Part shown: positions 47,500 to 59,100 of the stretch, piece by piece
How positions within the stretch are numbered: position 1 is the stretch's first letter
Layout of the letters: each line of letters starts with the position of its first letter
NCBI RefSeq assembly: GCF_009711205.1
Contig: NZ_WMIG01000002.1
Coordinates: 62,001 to 126,000, forward strand
Origin: Paracoccus litorisediminis
GTDB lineage: Bacteria; Pseudomonadota; Alphaproteobacteria; Rhodobacterales; Rhodobacteraceae
DNA: 64,000 nucleotides
Reading direction: 5' to 3'
Made by a program: the position numbers and the translations under genes
Notes under the pieces: generated by a model
What the model was told of the DNA's origin: nothing
The model's database searches: none
Seen by the model: the letters and a program-made list of their open reading frames with translations, nothing else

Positions 47500-50400
47500 C
47501 CGCCGCCGCGCAACTGCGCCCGCAGGGCCCGGCGCCGCGCCATGGCATCCTCGGCAGCACTGGCCAGCCCGGCCTCGGCCGGGACCGTGACCGGCGGTGC
47601 CGCAACGGGCGCCTCGGCCGGGGCCACCACCGACGCCACCGGGGTCAGCCCCGCCAGATGGCGCAGGAAATCGGCCATGACCGGGAAGCGGAAGATATCC
47701 GTGACCCCCAACCTGCTCAGCCCCAGCCGGTCGCGCATCGTCCGATGCAACTGGATCGCCAGCAACGAATGCCCGCCCAAGGCGAAGAAATTGTCCCGAG
47801 GCCCGATCTGCGCCACCCCCAGAACCTCGGACCACAGCCCATGCACCGCCCGTTCCAGATCCTCGGTCGGCGAAGCGACCGAGGCGGGCGCGGCGGTCTC
47901 GATGACCGGCGCGGCCGCTGCCACCGCCGCGACCGCTTCCGGGCGCGGCAATTGCTTGCGGTCGATCTTGCGGTTCGGGGTCAGAGGCATCCGGTCCAGC
48001 CGCAGAATGCGGCCCGGCACCATATGCGCCGGCAAGGCACTGACCAGCGCCTCTCGCAACTGCTTCTCGGACAGGTCCGTCGCGCCGGTGATATAGGCGA
48101 CCAGCCGCTTGTCGCCGGGCTGGTCCTCGCGCACCAGTGCCACCGCCTCGCGCACGCCGGGTTGACCGGCCAGGGCCGCCTCGATTTCGCCCAGTTCGAT
48201 GCGGAAACCGCGCAGCTTGATCTGGTGATCGGCCCGGCCGATGTAATCCAGACCGCCATCCTCGCGCCAGCGCACCAGATCACCCGTCCGATACATCCGC
48301 GCCCCCCAAGCCGAGGCGCGATCCGCAGGCACAAAGGGATCGGGACGGAAGGCCGCTGCCGTCAGGTCCTCGCGCTGCCAATAGCCGCGCGTAACCCCGT
48401 GCCCGCCGATCCACAGCTCGCCCGGCGCGCCCGGAACCACCGGCGCGCCCTCGCCGTCCAGCACATAAAGCTGGGTATTGGCGATGGGGCGGCCCAGCGT
48501 GACCTCGGCCGCATCGGTCACATCAGCGACGGTCGACCAGATCGTCGTCTCGGTCGGGCCATACATGTTCAGGATACGTGCCCGGCTTTCCTTGCGCAGA
48601 TCGGCCAGCAGCGCCGGAGGCAGCGCCTCGCCACCGACCATCACGCATTTCAGCCCTGCCATTGCCCCCGCCACCGCCGGGTCCGAGACCAGAATCCGCG
48701 CCATGCTGGGCGTGCATTGCAGATGCGTCACCTTCCAGCGCCGGATCTGCGCCGCAATCGAGAAATCCCCGGCCTCGGGTTCATCGGCTTGCGGGTTCAC
48801 CTGCGTTTTCAACTGCGCCAGCAGCGGGAAGAAGCCGGTGACCTGATCCGGCGCGATGCCGTAATCGATCAGGCAGGCGACCTCGCCGACGCCGATGGTC
48901 TTCAGATGCTCGATCCGCGCAATCCCGTCCTCGACCGAGCCGAACAGCCCCGAATCCTCGAAATACCGCAAAAAGGCGAATTCGAGGATGCCGTCCAGTT
49001 CTTCTTCGGACAGGCTGCCAAGGTCGATGGCCATGGGATTGGTCATGCCCTCGGGTTTGCGGAAGGCCGGGAAATCCCAGGCATATTGCTTGACCAGGGC
49101 CGCCGCGCTGCGCAGGTAATTCTTCATCGGCTCGCGCGAGATCTCGCGCGCGGTTTCCCGGTCTTCGGCCAGACAGGTATGCAGCATGAGGGTGACGGTG
49201 AAATCCGCCGGATCATGCCCCGCCGCCCGCAAGGCCGCGTGGTAATCCTTGATCCGCGCCGCGACGGTGTCGATGCTTTGGCCCAGAAGATGGGTCAGGA
49301 CGTTCATACCCAACCGCCCGGCCTCGATCCATGTCTCGGGGTTTCCGGCCACCGTCATCCACAGCGGCAGTTCCGGCTGCACCGGGCGCGGCTGGGTCAC
49401 CACGCCGAATGTGCCGCCGCCCGCGCGCGGGAATTCGACCGCCTCGCCGCGCCACAGCCGGCGCAACTGGTCGATGCCCGCGATCATCGCGGTCTTGTTG
49501 TTCGGCGGCGCGTTTTCCGGTTGCAGCACGAAATCATCCGGCTGCCAGCCCGAGGCGATGGCCAGTCCCGCCCGGCCCGCAGTCAGGTTGTCGATGACCG
49601 CCCATTCTTCGGCCACTCGGGCGGGATGATGCAGCGGCAGCACGCAACTGCCCGCGCGCACGGCAATGTTCTTGGTGACCGCCGCCACAGCCGCGCCCGA
49701 AACCGATGGGTTCGGATAGGGTCCGCCAAAGGCATGGAAATGCCGCTCCGGCGTCCACAGCGCGACAAAGCCATTCTGATCGGCAAAGCGCGCGCCATCC
49801 AGCAGCAGCTGGTATTTGCGCGGCCCCTGCCCGTCGTCATTGCCCCAATAGAACAGGCTGAATTCCATCCCACCGGTCACATCGCGGCGCGCTGCTGCCG
49901 GTGCGCTGCCCGAGACCGCCAGCCGCGATTCCTCGCCCGCGATCACCAGTCGCAGGCCCCGCGCTAGGGACCAGAAGATCTCCAGCACCGAGATGTCAAA
50001 GGACAGGCTGGTCACCGCCAACCACGCATCCCCCTGCCGATGCGGGATCATGGCGTCCATCCCGGCAAAGAAATTCGCCACGTTGCGATGCTCGACCATG
50101 ACCCCCTTGGGCCGCCCGGTCGAACCCGAGGTATAGATCAGATAGGCCAGATTTTCCGGGCCGACCGCCGTCACCGGCGGAGCGACCATGCCATGCGGCA
50201 GGTCGCTGGGGATCGTCACCACCTGCGCCCCATGCGTGGGCAGGCGATCCGCCATCCCCGACTGCACCAGCACCACCGGCGCGCCGCTATCCTCAAGGTA
50301 AAGCGCGATCCGCTCGGTCGGGTAATCCGGGTCCAAGGGCACATAGGCGCCACCCGCTTTCCAGATCGCCAGCGCGCCGATGACCAGTTCCGGCGAGCGC

Positions 50401-52115
50401 CGGGCGAACAACCCCACCGGCTGGTCCGGCCCGACGCCCATCTGCACCAGCCTTGCCGCCAGCGCATTCGCCGCACGGTCCAGTTGACCGCGCGTCAGCA
50501 CCCGATCCTCAAAGGCCAGCGCCACCGCATCCGGGTCCGCCGAGGCCATTTCCGCGATCAGGTCATGGATAGGGGCCAGCCGCGCATCCACCAGCGTATC
50601 GTTGCGACCGACCAGCAGATCGCGCAATTCCTGCGCGTCCAGCAGGGAAACATCGCGCAGGTGTGTCGCATCCGGTCGTTCCGCCGCATCCAGCGCGCGC
50701 GCCAGTCGCTGCGCCTGAGCCGCGCTGACCCGGACTGAGTCATGGAACAGGGCCGCGCCCGTATCAGTCAGAGCGACAGTCAACGCAGCATGGGGGATGG
50801 GCTGCGCGTCGCGCAGATTGATCGCGAGTTCCGGCCGCGCGGCCTCGCGCAGTTCGGGGGCACGGCGGGTCAGGTCGTCAAGAAAGAAGCGATGCCCGGC
50901 GGCCTCGGCGATCCGTGCATCGACCTGCCCGGCAAGCTCGGCCAAGGTCATCCCGCCCTCGGTCTCGACCGCCAACGGCACCCAACCCGCGACCAGCGGT
51001 GAGGTCGGCAGATCTGCCGGGCGCAGCGCCAGATCCAGCCGGGACTGAGCCGCCAGCCGCGACAGCAGCAGGGCAGCCAAGGCGACCCGTGACGACCCCG
51101 CCCCCGGCTTCAGGTCAATCCGTACCTGCTGCCCCGAGGCTTCGCCCGGCATCACCGCCGGGTTCATCGCCACCAACCGCTTGCGCCACCATTCGTCATG
51201 GGGCGCGGCGTCAGTTGCAAGCGCAGTCAGGCTCGTGCGGTCAACCTGAGACAGCGGCGCGATGACGGCGCCCAGCGCGGGCAGCTCGCCCGCGAATTTC
51301 AAGCGGACCAGCGCATCCGCCGCCGCAATCACCGCCACCTGCCCGTCATGGGCCAGAACCGTCCCCGGCACGCCGCCGCCGGGCACAATCCCGTCCAGCC
51401 CGGCAACCGCAAGCAACCGCCCATCCAGCATCACCTTGGGCTCGGATAGCGGGTTCCAATACCCGCCATGATCCAGCCCGCGCACCAGCGCGCCGATCTC
51501 GGCGGCGGGGCGGGTGAAATCCAGAACGCCGCCAGCCTCGGGGCGTTTCGTCTTGCCGACATAGCTACGCTGGGACAGATCCTGTGGCACCCGCTGCGGC
51601 CCCGCCCCCTCCAGCTGCGTCACGACATCGGGAAAGCTTTCGGCGGCGCGCGCAAAGCAGCGCGCATTCAGCGTCAGCGCGGTATCGTCGGGGCGCAAGT
51701 CGAACAGGCGCTGCGCCAGGATATCGCCCTGATCCACCTTGCCTTCGATCATGTGCCAGGTGACGCCATGCTGCGCCTCTTGCCCGATGATCGCCCAGAC
51801 CGGAGCATTCAGCCCGGCCAGTTTCGGCAATGGCCCGTCATGGAAATTGATCGCCCCAAACTTGCCGCGCGCCAGCATCGCAGGCGAAAGCAGGGACAGG
51901 TTCGCGACGCTGAACAGCCAATCCGCCGGTGGCGCATCGGCGACAAGCGGGGCGTCCTGATCCTCGACCGGCAATCCCGCCCCCTGCGCCCAAGCGCGCA
52001 GGTCGGGATTGCGCGTCACCACCGCGACGATCCGGTGGCCACGCCCCAGCAGCGTTTCGGCCGCGTGGCGCAACAAAAGCTCATTGCCGACAAGGATCGC
52101 GGAGAACTGCGTCAT
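47496..52115 (-). CDS. NRPS: formyltransferase - C remnant - A (split by luciferase-like monooxygenase) - PCP
   Basis: 1539 residues. Residues 1-275: methionyl-tRNA/sugar formyltransferase-like domain, with INFHDGPLPKLAGLNAPVWA and GDILAQRLF, plus its C-terminal subdomain. Residues about 330-490 resemble the C-terminal part of a condensation domain but lack HHxxxDG. Residues 515-735 are the adenylation N-part (LIYTSGSTGRPKGV). Residues 749-1105 are a luciferase-like flavin monooxygenase (FSLFYWGNDD start, ERHFHAFGG, GLAIASGWQPDDF). Residues 1115-1390 resume the adenylation domain (NMYGPTETTIW, YRTGDLVRW, NRKIDRKQL). The PCP serine is Ser1450 (LGGHSL). There is no thioesterase. Substrate prediction is not possible by eye because the monooxygenase is inserted after core A4. 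It is coupled to its neighbours by ATGA overlaps on both sides. Confidence 0.93.
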   Translation of the reverse strand: MTQFSAILVGNELLLRHAAETLLGRGHRIVAVVTRNPDLRAWAQGAGLPVEDQDAPLVADAPPADWLFSVANLSLLSPAMLARGKFGAINFHDGPLPKLAGLNAPVWAIIGQEAQHGVTWHMIEGKVDQGDILAQRLFDLRPDDTALTLNARCFARAAESFPDVVTQLEGAGPQRVPQDLSQRSYVGKTKRPEAGGVLDFTRPAAEIGALVRGLDHGGYWNPLSEPKVMLDGRLLAVAGLDGIVPGGGVPGTVLAHDGQVAVIAAADALVRLKFAGELPALGAVIAPLSQVDRTSLTALATDAAPHDEWWRKRLVAMNPAVMPGEASGQQVRIDLKPGAGSSRVALAALLLSRLAAQSRLDLALRPADLPTSPLVAGWVPLAVETEGGMTLAELAGQVDARIAEAAGHRFFLDDLTRRAPELREAARPELAINLRDAQPIPHAALTVALTDTGAALFHDSVRVSAAQAQRLARALDAAERPDATHLRDVSLLDAQELRDLLVGRNDTLVDARLAPIHDLIAEMASADPDAVALAFEDRVLTRGQLDRAANALAARLVQMGVGPDQPVGLFARRSPELVIGALAIWKAGGAYVPLDPDYPTERIALYLEDSGAPVVLVQSGMADRLPTHGAQVVTIPSDLPHGMVAPPVTAVGPENLAYLIYTSGSTGRPKGVMVEHRNVANFFAGMDAMIPHRQGDAWLAVTSLSFDISVLEIFWSLARGLRLVIAGEESRLAVSGSAPAAARRDVTGGMEFSLFYWGNDDGQGPRKYQLLLDGARFADQNGFVALWTPERHFHAFGGPYPNPSVSGAAVAAVTKNIAVRAGSCVLPLHHPARVAEEWAVIDNLTAGRAGLAIASGWQPDDFVLQPENAPPNNKTAMIAGIDQLRRLWRGEAVEFPRAGGGTFGVVTQPRPVQPELPLWMTVAGNPETWIEAGRLGMNVLTHLLGQSIDTVAARIKDYHAALRAAGHDPADFTVTLMLHTCLAEDRETAREISREPMKNYLRSAAALVKQYAWDFPAFRKPEGMTNPMAIDLGSLSEEELDGILEFAFLRYFEDSGLFGSVEDGIARIEHLKTIGVGEVACLIDYGIAPDQVTGFFPLLAQLKTQVNPQADEPEAGDFSIAAQIRRWKVTHLQCTPSMARILVSDPAVAGAMAGLKCVMVGGEALPPALLADLRKESRARILNMYGPTETTIWSTVADVTDAAEVTLGRPIANTQLYVLDGEGAPVVPGAPGELWIGGHGVTRGYWQREDLTAAAFRPDPFVPADRASAWGARMYRTGDLVRWREDGGLDYIGRADHQIKLRGFRIELGEIEAALAGQPGVREAVALVREDQPGDKRLVAYITGATDLSEKQLREALVSALPAHMVPGRILRLDRMPLTPNRKIDRKQLPRPEAVAAVAAAAPVIETAAPASVASPTEDLERAVHGLWSEVLGVAQIGPRDNFFALGGHSLLAIQLHRTMRDRLGLSRLGVTDIFRFPVMADFLRHLAGLTPVASVVAPAEAPVAAPPVTVPAEAGLASAAEDAMARRRALRAQLRGGG

Positions 52116-53101
52116 GGCCTTCCCTTTTCAACATGAATCGGCATCGGTTGGCGGCGCAAGGCGTGGCGGGCCAGCGTCATCAGATGACCCGGAGGCACGC
52201 CGGTCTGCTGCCGCTGGATCAGGCAGCGCAGCCGCCATATCGCCTCGCCGCCCAAAGTGGCGGCGGTGGCGGCCAGCGCCCCTGCCCGGCCGTGATGCTT
52301 TTCGAAATAGCGGCGGCGGGAATCGTACCAGTAATCGGGAATGCGCCGCCATTCCTTCATCCCGGTGCTGGCCGAGCCGATATGCTCGACCGCGCTTTCG
52401 ACGACGTAATGGGTTTGCCAACCGGCCTGAGCCGCGCGGCGGCACAGATCGGTTTCCTCGAAATACAGAAAAAACCCCTCGTCAAACATGCCGACCCCGT
52501 CCAGCACATCCATGCGGATCATCATGGAGGCCCCCGCCGACCAGTCGACGCGGCAGGTTGTCGCGGGTTGCGGCATGGCGATGACCTTGCCCTTGAGCAG
52601 GCGCGTGACCGGGCCGCTGCGGCTGGCGGCCTCGAACTCACCGGCAGCCGAGGGGAAGCGGAAGGCGGTGTGATGCGGCTCTCCGTCCGGGCCGGACAGG
52701 CGCGAACAGGCGATCCCGGCCTGAGGGTTCCGGGCCAGATGCTCCATCAGCGCCCGGATCGCGTCGGGCGCGGGGATCGCGTCCGAGTTCAGCAGATAGA
52801 CCAGATCGGCCCGCCGCCCATCCGGCAGGTTCTGGCGGATGCCGTAATTGTTGCCCGCGCCATAGCCACCGTTCCAGCCGGACTGCACCACTGCGACGCG
52901 GCCCCCGTCCAGCCAGCCGCGCGCCCGCGCCTCGGCCTGCATATGTTCGAACGATCCGTCGCCGGAATCGTTATCGACGATGGTGATGCCGCCATCGATG
53001 CCGGCCATTGCGACCAGCGCGGCCTCGGCTGCACCCAGCGACATGTCTGCCGTGCGCCAGTTCAGCACCACGACATGGACCGACGGTTCCTTGTCCAGCA
53101 T
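52112..53101 (-). CDS. Glycosyltransferase family 2 (rhamnosyltransferase-like) in the PKS-NRPS operon
   Basis: 329 residues. Features are VVVLNWRTADMSLGAAEAAL, VDNDSGDGS, NGGYGAGNNYGIR, and the DXD-like LLNSDAIPAPD. SAGASMMIRMDVLDGVGMFD with FLYFEETDLCRRAAQAGW is the WbbL-type rhamnosyltransferase pattern. It lies between the PKS and NRPS genes and overlaps both, so it is co-translated with them. A dTDP-rhamnose donor is suggested by family resemblance and the rfb operon in the window. The ATG at 53101 is used; a GTG just before it is possible. Confidence 0.88.
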   Translation of the reverse strand: MLDKEPSVHVVVLNWRTADMSLGAAEAALVAMAGIDGGITIVDNDSGDGSFEHMQAEARARGWLDGGRVAVVQSGWNGGYGAGNNYGIRQNLPDGRRADLVYLLNSDAIPAPDAIRALMEHLARNPQAGIACSRLSGPDGEPHHTAFRFPSAAGEFEAASRSGPVTRLLKGKVIAMPQPATTCRVDWSAGASMMIRMDVLDGVGMFDEGFFLYFEETDLCRRAAQAGWQTHYVVESAVEHIGSASTGMKEWRRIPDYWYDSRRRYFEKHHGRAGALAATAATLGGEAIWRLRCLIQRQQTGVPPGHLMTLARHALRRQPMPIHVEKGRP

Positions 53102-56100
53102 CACTCGGCCGCCTGCACCTGCGCGGAGGCGTCGACATCCGCTTCACGCAGGATCTCGCGCAGGATCGAGGTCATGCGCCGCACATTCGGTTCCAACACC
53201 ATGGAATCGTGGTCCCCCGGCACTTCGATCACCTGCAGTTTCGGCATCCAATCGCTCCAGCCATTATCGGCAACGACATAGTCGCGGCCTGAATTGATCC
53301 AGCGCCCGCCCGTCACTTTCCAGCGCAGGTCCAGCGGCGGACGCAGCATCGCCACCGGCCCGTCCCAAACCGACAGCTCCATCCCCGGCAGCGCGTTGAG
53401 GAAGGCGGCCTCAATGGCAAGGTCGTGGAACGTGTCGCCGCTGTCGGTGCTGGCCTCGGCCTCGACCGCGCGGGCCTTGCTGCGGCGGATGAACTCATAG
53501 GCGACGCGATCGCGCAGCCATTTCGCGGCAAAGCCCGGCCCGCCTTCGGCCAGCTCGCGCCAGCGGATCATCAGCCGGTCCTTGCGGCTGACGGCCTCGC
53601 GCAGCGGCAAGGGCGTGTCCAGCATGACCAGCATTGCCACTTCCTCACCGGCCGCGCGCAATTGCCGCGCCATCTCATAGGCGGTCAGCCCGCCGCCCGA
53701 GAAGCCGCCGATCAGGTAGGGTCCTTCGGGCTGCACCTCACGCAGCTCGGCGATATAATCGCGGGCGGCATCAGCAAAGGTTTCATGCGGCTTGTCGTCG
53801 CCCAGCAGGCCGCGTGCCTGCAATCCATAGAAGCGGCGGTCCACGCCCAGACGCTGCGCCAGCTGGCGCAGGTTCATGACATTGCCGAACATGCCCGCGA
53901 CCATGAAGAAGGGCGTGCCTGCACCGCGCCCGCCCATATCGACGACAAAGCGGCGCTTGGTGCGGGTGTTGGTCGGCATGGCGCGCACGTTATCCGCCAC
54001 GATCTCGCGCGGGCCGGTGCGTTCCTCGATCAGCGCGGCCAGCGCGGCGATCGTCGGGGCCTCGAACAGGGTCGAGATCGGCAGGTCGACGCCAAAGGCT
54101 TTGCGCACCTGTCCGAACATCCGGACCGCGATCAGCGAATGACCACCCAGATCAAAGAAGCTGTCCGCCGCGCCGACCTGTGCGATGCCCAGCAGCTCGG
54201 ACCAGATCGCGGCCAGTTCGGCCTGAGTGCCGGGCGCGGGGGCGATGAAGTCGCTGTCCAGATCCGGGCGTTCGAAGCCGCCTTCGGACGGGGCAGCCGT
54301 CTCGGCCAGCCCGGCCTCGGCCACCAGCGCGGGCAAGTCCAGCGAGGACACAAAGACCTGTGGCAGCCCGGTCGAGATCGCCCGTGACAGCATCGCCGGA
54401 CCGATCGCGGCGGGAATGCCCTGCGAGATATTGTGCTGCAAGCGCCGCTCGGCCGGCGACAGGTTGCGCGCGGGTGCGGCGCGCCCGGCGGGCCGCGTCG
54501 CGATGGCGTTTTCCAGCTTGCGCAGAGAGAAGCCGCGGATCTCGGCGCAGACGACCCCGTCCGGTCCGGCAAGGGTGATGTCGAACTGGGCCATGCCCTG
54601 TGCATCGCTATTGTCACCGGCATTACGAACATGGCTGGTGACCTGCGCGGGCAGCACTCCGTAGATCCGGATCGCGCGATAGCCCATCGGCACCCACAGG
54701 TGGTCCGGCGACCAGCCCCGGATCAGCGCCATGGCCCAGCCCGTCGCAATGTCCAGCAGCGCCGGATGGGCCAGCCAGCCCTGCCCGGCATCCGAGACGA
54801 ATTCCGGGGCCAGCGCCAGTTCGGCCATGCCTTCGTCGCCTTTCAGGCGATAGCGCCGCAGCACCTGCCAGCGCGGCCCGAAAGCCAGCTGCCTTTCCTG
54901 CGCCGAGGCCAAAGCCTGCCCCTGCCCGTCCATATCCCATCGCCCGGCCACGACCAGCGGCGCGGGCGTGGATTCCGTCAGGGTCTCGACCAAAGCGGTG
55001 ACGTTCGCCTCGCCCTGCGGATCGTCAAGGATGCGGATGCGCAGGGCATCGCCCTCGGGTTCGACACGGGTTGTCACCAGGGTCGCGCCATCGACCAGCA
55101 CCGGACGCAGGAATTCCAACTCGCGGATGACGAAGGGGAATTGCAGCCCGGCTTCCTGTGCGGCCTCGGCGATCATCTCGATCCAGCCGGTGCCGGGCAT
55201 CAGCGCCTGACCCGAGGCCGTACGATGTCCGTCGATGATCCAGCGTTCGGCGGAAAGCGTGGTGCGGAATTCGCGCCCGCGCGGCAGCGGCATCGCCTGA
55301 TCCAGCAGCGGGCGCTGCAGGGTCGCGCCACTGGTCAGCGCGCTTTCCAGCCCCAATGCACGGGCCGCCATGCCGGCATCGGCCCAGACGCCCCAATTGA
55401 CCGCGACCACCCGACCCAAGGCTTTGGGCGCGGAACGGGCGACCGCGTTCAGATATTCATTCGCCGCCACGTAATCGGCCTGCCCCGCCGGAGCGATCAC
55501 CGACGAGGTCGAGGAAAACAGCACCGTCATCCCCACCGGATCAGCAGCCAGCGCCTGCATCAGCGCCTGCGTGCCCAGCAGCTTCGGTGCCAGAACGTCC
55601 CAGCTGTCATCATCGCTTTTCGCGGCGATCAGGCTGTCGCGGACGATCCCCGCCGCATGCAGCACCACGTCCAAAGTGCCAAAGCGCGCGCGGGTTTCCG
55701 CAACGGCGCGGGCCATATCCTCGGGGCTGGTGACATCGGCGCGGATGGCGATGACCTCGGCCCCCGCTGCCTCAAGCTGATGCAGCGCGGCAAGGATCGG
55801 GGCGGCATCCAACCTGCCCCGCGTCACCAAGGCCAGCCTTGCGCCGCCACGCGCCGCCAATTCGCGGGCGATGGTCTGGCCAATCCCGCCAAAACCGCCG
55901 GTGATCAGGCAGACGGCAGCGGGCGGAATGCCCGCCATGCCGTCCTCGGCCAAGGCGACCCGTTCCAATCCCTGCTCGAACCGACGCCCGTCCCGCCATG
56001 CGGCCAGCGCCGCACCCGAGGGGGCCAGCGCTTCCTCAAGCAGCATGAGGGCCGCTGCGTCAGTGCCGCGCTTCTCGGGCAGACGAATATCGACCAACCG

Positions 56101-59100
56101 GGCCGAGACGCCCGGCATCTCATGCGGCATGACCCGGATCGGTCCGGCGGCAGTCGCCTTTTCCGGGCTGGTCGCCGGTTCCTGCGCGATGGACAGCGCG
56201 TCGTTGCAAATGGCGATCAGGTCCAGCCGGGCATCGGGCAATTCCGCGCCAATGGCCTGCGCCAGATGCAGCAAGCCGAAATAACCGCGCTCAAGCTGGC
56301 TGTTGAGCAGGCTGGAGCCGGGCCGGAACTGCGCCCCTTGGGTCAGCGACCACAGATGCAGGATGCGCTGCGGCACCCGCTCCTGCGCGGCAAGCGCAGA
56401 GAGCAGCATCTCATAGCCTTCGCGGTCGGATTCGACCGGAAGGGTAAAGCGCCCCTCGCCCTTGTCGGCAAAGGTATCGGCGATCTGGACGGTGGCGACG
56501 CGCTGGCCAAGACCGCGCAGCAGGCCTGCCAGCCGCTCACCAATGCCCAGATCATCGACAAAGATCAGCCAATCCTGCGTGCCAGCGATGACCGGGCCTT
56601 CGGGGCCGATCTCGACGGCAGGGGCCGCCAGTTTCCATGCCGGTCGCCAGCCCCATTCGGCGGGGGCCTCGATCCGGGCCAGTTCGGGGCGGCTGTCCGC
56701 CGGAGCGGCTGCGCGTTCGATGAAATAGCGTTTGCGCTGGAAGGCGTAGCCGGGCAGCGACAGCCGTAGACGACGCGCGCCGCCCCGGATCTGGTCCCAG
56801 TCGATGAACCCGCCACAGGCCCAGACCCGAGCCAGGGCAGCCATGAAATAGCTGTCATCGCCGGTCGCCTGATCGCGGTGGCGCAGGGTGGTGATGACCT
56901 GACCCGCGCTGACCGCGGGATGCGCCTTGGCCATGGCTTGCATGGCGCGACCCGGTCCGACCTCCAGATAGATCCGGGCGGGGTCCTGCGCCAGCCAGCC
57001 GATGCCATCGGCAAAGCGCACAGTGCCGCGCAGATGCTGGACCCAGTAATCGGGACTGGTCGCCTGCTGAACCGTCAGCGGCTGCCCGGTCTGGTTCGAG
57101 ATGATCGGGATCTGCGGTGCATGCAGCGGGATCGAGGCCAGATAGTCTCGGAACTCGGACAGAACGCCGTCCAGCAGCCGCGAATGGGCGGCGATGGAAA
57201 TGGCGATGCGCTGGCATTCGATCTCACGTGCGGACATTTTCGCGGCAAAGGCGTCCAAGGCCGCATCCGGCCCTGACACCACCGACATTGCCGGTCCGTT
57301 CACGGCGGCCAGATCCAGCCCCAGCCCCGACATTTCCGCGGCGAAATCCTGCGGCTCCAGCGGCACACTCAGCATGCCGCCCGCCGGGACCCGGTCCATC
57401 AGCAACCCGCGCAGGCGGACCAGACCGATGCAATCCTCAAAGGACATCACGCCCGCGATGCAGGCGGCGGTGTTTTCCCCCATCGAATGCCCGATCAGCG
57501 CAGAGGGCTTCACGCCCCAATCGATCCACAGCTGCGCCAGCGCATATTCGGTGATCATCAACAACGGCAATTGCAGCGAGGGTTGCAGCAGCCGCTTATC
57601 CGCTTCGGGCTCAGTGCCCGGTTCGGGCAACCACAAGGCGCGCAGATCCGTCCCATGCGCCTCCGACATATGATCGAGGCCCCGGTCCATCCATTCGCGG
57701 AAGACCGGCTCGGTCTGGTAAAGCCCGCGCGCCATGCCCGCATATTGCGCGCCGCCGCCCGGCAGCATGAAGACCGCGCCCGCCCCTTCGGCCACCGGCT
57801 GATGGTCAAAGACCAGCCGCGGATCGGGGTTTTCCAGCATCTCTGCCGCCTCGACCGGGTCATGGGCGACCAGCACCCGGCGGCGGTCGAATTGGCGGCG
57901 ACCATCGGTCAGGGTAAAGGACAGATCGGCCATGTCGACGCTCGGATTGGCACGCAGCCACGCGGCCAACGCCGCGCTGTTGGCGTCCAGTGCCGCCTTG
58001 CTGCGGCCCGACACCGCGATGATCTGGAAGGGCCAGTCGGATTCCTCGGATGCGGGCAGCTCCGGCGGTTGCTCCAGAATGGCATGGGCATTGGTGCCGC
58101 CCACGCCCAGAGAGTTCACCCCTGCCCGACGCGGTCCCGGCACCGGCCAATCGCCCAGACGGTCATTGACCCGGAACGGCCCGCCCTCGAAATCGATGGC
58201 CGGGTTCGGGGCCTCATAACCCAGACTGGCCGGAATCCGGCCGTGATGCACCGTCAGCGCCGATTTGATCAGCCCGGCCGATCCCGCCGCTGTGTCCAGA
58301 TGGCCGATGTTGGTCTTGACCGAGCCGATGTGGCACGGTCCCTGCCGTGTCCCGTCCGAGACCCGCGCATAGGCCTGATTGAGCGCCGCGACCTCGATCG
58401 GGTCGCCCAAAGCCGTGCCGGTGCCGTGGCATTCGACATAGCCGATGCTGTCCGAGCTGACGCCCGACATGACCAGCGCCTCGGCCACGGCCTGCGCCTG
58501 CCCCTCGACGCTGGGGGCCAGATAGCCAGCCTTGGCCGCGCCGTCATTGTTGATGGCCGAGCCCTTGATCACCGCCCAGATATGGTCGCCGTCGTCAATC
58601 GCATCCTTCAGCCGCCGCAGCACCACGACAGCCGCGCCGCTGCCAAAGACCGTGCCCTGCGCGCGGTGGTCGAAGGCATGGCAATGGCCGTCGGGCGACA
58701 GGATCTCGTTTTCCTTGTAGAGATAGCCCAGACCATGCGGCATCTCGATGGTGACACCACCCGCCAGCGCCATGTCGCATTCGCCCGAATGCAGCGACTG
58801 GCAGGCCATGTGGATCGCCACAAGCGAAGTCGAACAGGCCGTCTGTATGTTGATCGACGGCCCGGTCAGGTCAAAGACATGGCTGACACGGGTCGACAGG
58901 AAATCCTTGTCATTGCCGGTATGACGCAGCAGGAAATGCCCGACGCCATCGACCAGATCGCGGTTCGAACACACGTTCCAGTAGAAGTAGCTGCCCATGC
59001 CGCAGCCGGCCCAGATGCCGATGGGACGGCGGAAACGCTCGGGCACATGGGCGGCATCTTCGAGCGCGTGCCAGCAGGTCTCAAGGAACTTGCGGTGCTG

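Noticed and set aside
51291..52115. Housekeeping methionyl-tRNA formyltransferase (fmt)
   Set aside because: The domain is fused in frame to the NRPS and is not next to def or other translation genes.
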